Positions 56,701 through 64,000 of a stretch of DNA of 64,000 nucleotides are shown here, piece by piece. Under the pieces are notes generated by a model. It saw only the letters and a program-made list of their open reading frames with translations, did no database searches and was not told where the DNA came from. The position numbers and the translations under genes were made by a program. Every line of letters begins with the position of its first letter. Position 1 is the first letter of the stretch. Location of the stretch: assembly GCA_005656395.1 (NCBI GenBank), contig SRSI01000050.1, positions 3,968,001 to 4,032,000 on the forward strand. Direction: 5' to 3'. The stretch comes from Strongyloides papillosus. Lineage: Eukaryota; Nematoda; Chromadorea; Rhabditida; Strongyloididae.

Positions 56701-58637
56701 ATACTGTTGTTCGAATAATTATATTTGCCCTGATAAGGGTGAATTTTTCATTGAAGAAAATAGTCAAATGCCAAGGTCATGTACCATTGGAGCATTTATA
56801 ACATGTCCTAATGGATACAGTTGCCAACAAACTGTACCAGATTCAAATATTGGTTATTGTTGTAAAGGTGAAATAGTATCGTTTTCTGGAGGTTGCCCAC
56901 CAAATGAATATGTTTACATGAAAAATAATGAAATAGCTCAATGTGATCCGTTTAATCCATCAAATACTCCATGTCCACCAAACTACACATGTCAATGGAG
57001 TAAAAGTAATATGAGATATCAGTGTTGTAGTAGCTCTGTACAACCTCAGCAATCAAGATCAAGTAATATTAGCACAAAATGCACGTTTTTAGTTTGTTTT
57101 CTTTTATTATTTATTGTTTTTTGTTTTCCACTATTACAAAAGAAGTTTATTAACAAAAAATTAATTTTTTTCTATTTCAGTGGCTTCATTGGGATGCCCA
57201 AATAATCAGATAGCTTATAAAGAACCAGGAACTTCAAATAGTAAAATATGTACTGCTGGAGGTAATGATTGTCCTTTAGGATATTTCTGCTTATTTATAC
57301 CATCACAAAATCAATATCAATGTTGTGGAAGTGTTGGAGGATGCCCAAATAATTCAGTAGCATTTATTGGAATGTCAGGAGAAGCACAAGAATGTTCACT
57401 AACGAATAATAATTGTCCTGATGGATTTGGTTGTATTAAGACTTCAAGTGGATCCTTTATTTGTTGTACAGTTGAAGAAGTTAAATGTTCCGGTAATGAA
57501 GTTGAAGTCGATGGGAAATGTTTGCCAAAAGTGGATGTTGATGAAGGATGTATTGATACAAAACAGTGTCCCGAAAGTCTAGTGTGTTCTCAAGATTTAT
57601 GTAGATGTCCACCAGATATGGTTATGATTAATGGAAACTGCAAATCATCTTGTCCACAAACTCAAGTTATGATTGAAGAAAAATGTTATGATTACAAGGA
57701 AATTGAAGAACATTGCCAATTTGGAGAACAATGCAAAAATGGAAGTGAATGCGATGATGGAATATGTCTTTGCCCAGAGGGAACAGAATTAATCGACGGA
57801 ATATGTAGAAAATCAAGATTTTCTGCAAGACCAACTTCAGCAACAAAAGTAAATGGAATATGTCCTATTTTAGGTCAAGTTCCACTAACGGATTTGTCAA
57901 CAAATAAATTAAGATATTGTAATCCAGGTAAGAATACATGTCCAAAAGGATTCTCCTGTCAATGGAGTCCAAATAATCAGAAAAACATCTGTTGTGGCAA
58001 ATCATCGTTATCATCAAATTCATTGATGAGTGGAAATCTAAGATTATCAAAAAATACTAAGGTTATACCTAGCTTAGAGAATGTATGCCCAAGTGGTAGC
58101 CCTTATCTTGTAAATGGATCACCACAATCATGTTCTAAGAATGCCTGTCCTTCTGGTTTCAAATGCTCCTATTCTAAAAGAAGAAAACAATACTATTGCT
58201 GCAGCAGTGAAAAGACAAAAGATACTAATGGTTGTCCTAGCGGAACACAATCACTCTTATTCCCATCAACTGGAACACCAGTTCAATGTTCTAACATGGG
58301 CCCAGATTCCTGTCCATCCGGATATCGTTGTACAAGATCATTAAAATCAAATAACTACCAATGTTGTTCTGAAGCACCATCAATAAGATATTCTCCAGGA
58401 AAAAGTACTAAAGGAGTAAGTGCCTGTCCTTCATCACAAGTACAAGTTTCGAAGGTTCATAACAATAGAATTATTAAGAAATGTTTAAATGAATGTCCAA
58501 AGGGCCAAACACCTATAAAAGGTGTATGTCATGAAGGGTTATTCAATGATGATCCACTAACTTTTGATGGAGAAGACTTTGAAACAAACAACCTTTTTGA
58601 AGAACAGCCATCTTCAGTAGCTAATAATAAATTGTAA
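53725..58637 (+). CDS. Large secreted Kunitz/EB/cysteine-repeat protein
   Basis: Exons 53725-53900, 53947-57062 and 57181-58637 give 1582 residues. A signal peptide (residues 1-20) is followed by a possible furin site (KERRKRQ, near residue 100) and EB-type modules (CSFNTDCLAGMFC...). Five Kunitz domains lie at nt 54758-54937, 55100-55312, 55451-55603, 55772-55930 and 56093-56251. Between and after them come about a dozen lustrin-type repeats of the form CP.G...C......CP..Y.C......CC, and more EB modules near the end (DEGCIDTKQCPESLVC). Such proteins in nematodes are extracellular and often cuticle- or moult-related protease inhibitors. Kunitz 3-5 have six cysteines; Kunitz 1 and 2 lack the C2-C4 pair. 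AATAAA occurs at 58688. Confidence 0.88.
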
Positions 58638-60119
58638 AGTAATTTATACATATCAATTTCCGTTATAATAAAAATGTTCTATCACTTAATAAATTACTAT
58701 CATTTTTGTAAAAAACACACAAAAAAATTTGTCATTCTGTTGCATAATATGCATATAGAAGTTATTCATATTTAAAATATATAAAATATTATATATATTT
58801 GTAGCCTCCCTTCATAACCAGCCTTTTAATAAATTATATTTATTATATTATTATTATGCCATCATCAATAGATAAGCTAAACTTGTTTTTAGCTAACAAA
58901 ATCCTAATTTTATTTTACTAAATATACTTTTTTTTTAATTAATAAATGTTATGTGCTAATTAATAACTTGTTAATACTACTGCTAAATAGGGGGTATGGT
59001 GTATGATAACTTGTAACATGAGGGAAATTTGTTAACTATAACGCGATAATTGATAGAAATAATAACTACAAAATATTAGTAAAAAAAGTGTCAAGTACGA
59101 ACACTAAGAATGGGACAATTACTTCACCAAAAGAATTTTCTTTAAACATTAGTTAGAATTGTACTGTTATATAAAAAACAATTTTAAAAAATTTTTTTAA
59201 AAATAAAGAAATAATTATTAATAAAATTATTAGTCTTCAGAGTAACATTCACAACAATTCATAACGAAATAACTTCCTTCAAACCTATGCACTGAGAAAA
59301 ATTTTGCGGATAGAAACCGCAAGCATTTGCGGTTTATAATCAAAATGGTAAACCGCAAGTTTTTATAACCGCAAAATTATTCTAAACGCAGTAAAATTAT
59401 GTTTTCTTCTACCACGACATTTACAACTGTTGATACTTCTTCGGTAAAAGATTCCACATTTATATACGATCTATGGTTTTTGATCAAATGTAGAAAGAAA
59501 CAAATAGTTATTATTATAAAAAACATTATTTAAATGTTTATTAAACATGTTTTACCTTTTTTTTAAATTTTAAAGAATTTAAAATTTCTTTAATTGATAA
59601 ATAATAATTTCAACGATAGTATGAATATTTATTTTATTAGTAAAATTAAATACATTTCATTTGTAAACAAAATATCTGAAAAAATATAAATTTAACTAGG
59701 TCAAATTTTCTATCAACTGCAAAAAGCCGCACAAAAAATTTTCCTCAGTATATATAATAAAAATTGTTATAAACTATCAATTTTCTTTGAACTTTTACAA
59801 TGTTTCATCTTCTCTATTCTAAAAATACAGTGAATAAAAATAAAATGCAATAACATCTTCATTCTAAAAAACAACATGAGCCTTCTTCTTCTTTATCGAT
59901 AAAATCAAAAGGTAGTTGATCTTAGAAAATTTTCTCAATAAAGCTTTAACACTATATGATAAAAAATTCTAATAAATTGCCAATTTTCTTTGAACTTTTG
60001 TATTATAAAAAAAAACTTGATATATAAATAACGTAAATTCAATAAAATCCTCATTCAAAACATCTTGTTATATCATCAATTTTATCTAAAAACATCTAAC
60101 TTTTTCTAATTTTTTTTAG
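58638..60119. other. 1.5 kb intergenic DNA with a cluster of TGCGGTT motifs
   Basis: Mostly AT-rich spacer after the Kunitz gene. The one feature is at 59314-59373, where AACCGCA/TGCGGTT occurs four times. Two of the four form a perfect 9-bp hairpin with a 4-nt loop (59314-59335). Confidence 0.5.
59314..59373. promoter_or_regulatory. Cluster of four RUNX-consensus-like sites (TGCGGTT)
   Basis: AACCGCA at 59315, TGCGGTT at 59328, AACCGCA at 59351 and AACCGCA at 59367. The TGYGGT core is the known binding consensus of RUNX transcription factors (RNT-1 in worms). Four copies in 60 bp of DNA that is otherwise about 80% AT is unlikely by chance. A role as an enhancer for the upstream or downstream gene is inference only; a simple repeat relic is also possible. 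Confidence 0.3.
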
Positions 60120-60229
60120 GAGTTCATAAGCTCCAATAAGTAACGAAAACTAACGCAATAAGAAAAGTAAGTAACACTCCATCTAATTATTACAAAATAA
60201 TAATTTACTACAGCTGACCGATAATAAAA

Positions 60230-60922
60230 ATGAATTTACTAGAAGATAACACAGGTGAACTGATAATCGAAAAGTGCTATAGTTCTTGTGGTTTGAGGAG
60301 AGTAAGTCTTACATTTAGTGAGAATCACGAAAACTTAGTTTGGAGAACATCAAAAGAGTATCTAGAGAGATCAAATCCTGATGTCTACTATGAACTAAAA
60401 AGAAGTGATTAATCACCTGCCTCCAAAAACGATACTAAAGGTAAGATAAGTTTTAATGATTCAATGACTTTCCTTTAGGGAAATTCCAACAATACTGTAT
60501 CGTCCTTGACAGAATGAACGACCAAGGAACGGACAAATTACTTTACATTGGAAAGGAACTAGCCAACGTTATGAAACCCACTGTAAGGAAATTAAAAAAC
60601 AGATGAAAAATCTCTTGAGCAAGAAAGAAGAAGAACTAAAAAAAGAAAACTGAAGCTACAAAAACGAAAAGAAAAATATATCGGGACAAGAATCGTGATA
60701 GAATTAATAAAAGAAAAAGAGAATACAACTCTAGACTCAGAAAGCTGTGGGAAAAAAAAAACAAACATGCCAACAACCAAGTGAAGAAGAGTTGGCAGCC
60801 AAAGCCAATGCTAAAGCTCAGAGGAAAAAAAGGAAAAAAAAGGAATATAGAGAAAAAACTCGTGAAGAAGTAAATAAGAAAGTGAGAGAATCTCGAGCTA
60901 GAATCCAGGATATGATTTAAAA
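60230..60922 (+). pseudogene. Broken copy of an unrecognised coiled-coil gene, upstream copy
   Basis: A 5' untranslated intron (60167-60213, GTAAGT...CTACAG) precedes ATG 60230, and a second 38-nt intron lies at 60441-60478 (GTAAGA...TTTAG), so this was once a transcribed gene. The frame is stopped by TAA after residue 60 (...ELKRSD) and continues past it without further stops through the second intron (DRMNDQGTDKLLYIGKELAN) to TGA near 60603. Downstream, Lys/Arg/Glu-rich coiled-coil text continues in three different frames (KSLEQERRRTKKRKLK; YRDKNRDRINKRKREYNSRL; EEELAAKANAKAQRKKRKKK), ending at TAA 60918-60920. It resembles the gene at 60993-62448 in order and composition. No known family is recognised. 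Confidence 0.45.
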
Positions 60923-60992
60923 TATTTCTGATTTAACTTGAAATATTTAAGAATATATAAATAAAAAGAAATGTTTCCAAAAGTATTGTATT

Positions 60993-62448
60993 ATGGCGGA
61001 AAACATTGATGGTGATAACTCAAATCACTTACTGTACTGGGGAAAAGGAGGACCGAACAGGTTTCAAGATCACATCACTGAAATAGCTCAACAGCTAAAG
61101 AACGTAATGAGTAAAAGAGAAAGTGGGCACGTCATTGCCACCAACACAACCCACTCCAAATACTTGGTAATGGCAATCATGCTGTTGCAGCGCAAAAGAA
61201 TCAACATTCTAACAATACAGCGTTATGAATGTGAGCGGGACTGTCTGGTAGATGAAGCGATCCTGATAAATTCTAAAATGTCAATGTGGATGAATATCTC
61301 AAAGGGCATATCCCTAAGAAAGGAGAATATCAACAGGGAGGAAAGATCGAGATGCCTCACGGACCTTGTGAAGAACCATGTGGAAACATGCTTTAAAGAA
61401 TTATCCACAACTTCAAGAGTGATTGTTGCACGTGGTGAGGACTACACGCACCAATGTCCAGTGTGCTCGACAATAAAGCCAGATGCGGGTGCACTGTCCA
61501 GACATGTAACGTTGTTTCACACACGGAGCAACGACGAATTCAAGAACGAAGAAATCCTTAAGAAAATCCGCTTATATGATACAATGCGGTACGAGGAGTA
61601 GGTGAAGAAGATGACGGACTCTGAATTGGCGGAGTTCCGAGAGAGACAGAAATTCCACCGGAAAAAATGGGAAGAGAGGAGAACAGAGGAGGAAAGGGTT
61701 GCCAAAATCCAGAGGGATAGTAAAATGAGGGCAGAACGGCACAAGGCCATGACAGAAGAAGAGAGAAGCGAATACAACAGAAAAGTTAGGGAGAAGAAAC
61801 AGAAGAAAAGAGAAGAAGTGGCAGCAAAGCTGGAGACTCTTCCTAAAGACTCCAGTGAATACAAGCAACTCCTAGAAGCAGAAAGGGTTAAGAAGGAGAA
61901 AAAAGTGGAGGACCATAGACAGCGGAAAAGAAAAGCCAAAGAAATGGCTGCCTCCATGGCCTTGTTACGTGAAGACGATGAAGCCAAACTGGAACACGAT
62001 AGGGGAGATGGAAGAGAAAAAAGAAAAAGAAAGAAAGTGGAAACAAACCTCCTACCAAAGAAAAGTAGAGAAAAGGAAAGAATGTCTCAACCTTCCAGAA
62101 GACAATGACTCAAGAATCGAGATGGAAGCTAAGATACAACAGGAGAAAAAGAAGAGGCTGGAGTATGAGGAGGGTCGTCGGGAAGAGAAAAATAGAAAGG
62201 ACAACGAGAGGCAGAGAAAATTAATTCAAGAACACAAACGTTGTCTAGAAGAACTGCCTCCCGACGACCAAAGGCACATAGAAGCCAAAGAGTATTTCGA
62301 GAAAAAAAGAAATTACAACAGGGCGTACCAGGAGAAACTGAAGCAACAAAAACTGCTAAAGAAAATGAAAATACAGATACAATCAAAAATAAAGACTATC
62401 ATTTTAAAATGTGCTGTATTACTCTTCGATGTAGTGTTAAAAAAATAA
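60993..62448 (+). pseudogene. Zinc-finger plus charged coiled-coil gene, interrupted, downstream copy
   Basis: The first frame, 60993-61601 (202 residues), has a globular-looking N-terminus (HLLYWGKGGPNRFQDHITE) and one C2H2 finger, CPVC then 12 residues then HVTLFH (C-x2-C-x12-H-x4-H), near residue 155. After TAG at 61599 the same frame stays open to 62108 as a highly charged coiled coil (SELAEFRERQKFHRKKWEER...). Coding character then shifts to another frame, to 62448, where similar repeats continue (ECLNLPEDNDSRIEMEAK, CLEELPPDDQRHIEAKEY). The L-x-x-LP-x-D motif recurs in both frames. GC content is clearly higher than in surrounding DNA. Function is unknown. The finger-containing first frame could still be an intact protein. 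Confidence 0.45.
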
Positions 62449-64000
62449 AATATTCATTTTTTTTTATTAATAAATGTTATTTATCTTAAATATTCTAAGT
62501 ATATTCAATTTTAAAAAAATAAATAAAATAATTATCATAAATGTCAAATCACTATAAAACAAAATGAGGTAACGTTTTTCATAAATTCATACATTTTTAT
62601 TTATTATTGTTTGTGGATTTTTCAGGAAATGTATTGTATATTTTAAAAAACAGATATATAAGTTGTTTTGACTGTATATAATGTTGAAACGACACGCATA
62701 CTTGTTATAATAAATTGCCATGACTTTTTATTGACATGTACATACATTTCTTATAAGTTATCATACATTTTTTAAAAGTGAATGATTATATTAATATAAA
62801 TGTATGATCAACCTTAAAAAGTGGACTTCATTTTTTTACCAAATTAACTATACTAAATAGCGATTTTATACATGTTAAAACGACCGACACAAAGAAATAA
62901 TGCCAAAAATTCAACATTTCAACAGAAATCGTTGATCTTTTTATATTTTTCATAAAACATACGAAAGATCGTAATTTATAAACTTTGAAATAGTAAATTT
63001 TATATGTAATAATTACGTTTTTACAACTAATACTGTCTTTAAGTAATGTTTAATTATTTTTTATTATTATCGCATTTTTTAATTAATTTAGTCTATTTTT
63101 AACAAAAATATTTATAAATTAACCAAATTCAAGAACATGAGTAATTTTTAAAAATTTAAAGTAATTTTAAAAAGTAGTTTTTTAAAACAATAAGTATTTA
63201 TTTTGTTACTTTAATAATTATATGTATTTTTAAATAGCTATTACTAATAATTTTATTAAATTATAGTATACAAATTACAAGAAAATTGTTTAAAAAGATT
63301 CTACAAGTCTAAAACAATAATATTCATAATTTATTACTTTTGATATATAATTATCGTATATAACAATCATAATTAATTAGTTTTATCTTTCTAAAGATTT
63401 TTACAGTAGTTAAGGTTTACATTTATAATATTTTTCTTCCACTTTGAATCTTTCTTAACTCGTTCTCGAAAATCATAGGGTTTCACTTTATCACTACACA
63501 CAGAAAAAAAAGGACAAATTTTGACAAATCTATCTATAATGTAAAAAAATGTCCCACCATTTTAAAAAATTAAATATTTTTCAAATTTTAAAAGTATCAT
63601 GCGATAGCAAAAAATTTTTAAACGACGCAAAATACTGGATTGTCGCATACATTTTGTCGTTTTTTTTAAAAAAATATATATGTTTGACTTTTTAAATTAA
63701 TGTGACTTTTTTAAATTTTGATATTTTTATGACGTTATGCTCATTTTAGATCTCAACTTGTTTTTTATCTTTATTTTATAAAATAAGTTATTAAAAGTCA
63801 ATTTTGTTTAAAGTTATTAATGTTTTAATAAAAATCACTATTTTAAACAATCTATTAACAACAATAAGTTTAAAAATTTACAACAATAATAGAGAAAAGC
63901 AGTAATTATTTACTCACACAAAGTATTATCATTTAAAAATATTATTTTAGTATTCGTTCTTATTTTAAATTAAAATATATAAAAATTATTTTTTTTACTA
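62449..64000. other. Terminal 1.5 kb, nothing recognised
   Basis: Extremely AT-rich DNA with homopolymer runs and no open frame of note. No repeat shared with other parts of the window was seen. Confidence 0.5.

Noticed and set aside
57180..58637. Separate gene starting at 57180
   Set aside because: There is no ATG at that point, a TTTCAG acceptor precedes it, and the same cysteine repeats continue from the previous exon with frame kept by a phase-1 intron.
61517..61987. 156-codon minus-strand frame rich in Ser, Leu and Phe
   Set aside because: Complement of Lys/Glu-rich coiled-coil coding on the plus strand, which shows the repeated motifs.

Overview
The window looks like nuclear DNA of a nematode of the Strongyloides type (clade IV, Strongyloididae). 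It is very AT-rich, roughly three quarters or more A+T by eye. Genes have few, very short GT-AG introns (about 38-57 nt) with TTTTAG/TTATAG acceptors, and every well-conserved protein has a clear nematode counterpart. Exon models were built by hand from splice signals and frame continuity. Each multi-exon CDS reported here sums to a multiple of three.

Region 1-10.4 kb is gene-poor and repeat-rich. A unit of about 1.8 kb carrying a 7-TM chemoreceptor is duplicated (29-1845 and 5420-7236). The first copy is cut from its natural downstream flank by a 2.78 kb insert bounded by a 5-bp direct repeat. Two MITE-like elements, a diverged tandem repeat and a large inverted repeat (8275-9090) lie around them.

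Region 10.4-24.1 kb holds a small spliced membrane-protein gene, an unknown basic protein, a two-pore K+ channel with a very long C-terminal tail, a tiny secreted protein, a BRICHOS-domain type II membrane protein and a four-TM protein of unknown function.

Region 24.2-29.4 kb is a membrane-anchored acyl-CoA-binding protein (ACBD5/MAA-1 type). Its single intron contains a complete-looking DIRS-type tyrosine-recombinase retrotransposon of about 4.26 kb. The element has gag-like, RT/RNase H/methylase-like and recombinase frames, 118-bp identical inverted terminal repeats and an internal complementary region that matches the joined outer ends.

Region 29.8-51.1 kb is a run of minus-strand housekeeping and signalling genes: CYLD deubiquitinase, neuferricin, a PXK-like PX/pseudokinase, an SLC26 anion transporter, GRK2-type receptor kinase, TOLLIP and the ciliary transition-zone protein TMEM17. 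TOLLIP and TMEM17 are only 235 bp apart and could be co-transcribed.

Region 51.2-58.6 kb is on the plus strand: the spindle checkpoint protein MAD1 (MDF-1), with an unusual acidic tail, and a 1582-residue secreted Kunitz/EB/cysteine-repeat protein. At 60.1-62.4 kb lies a GC-richer stretch that appears to be two tandem, broken copies of an unrecognised gene encoding charged coiled coils and, in one copy, a C2H2 finger. The last 1.5 kb shows nothing recognisable. The best candidates for something undescribed are the DIRS element's end structure, the broken tandem genes at 60-62.4 kb, and the nested repeats around the chemoreceptor pair.
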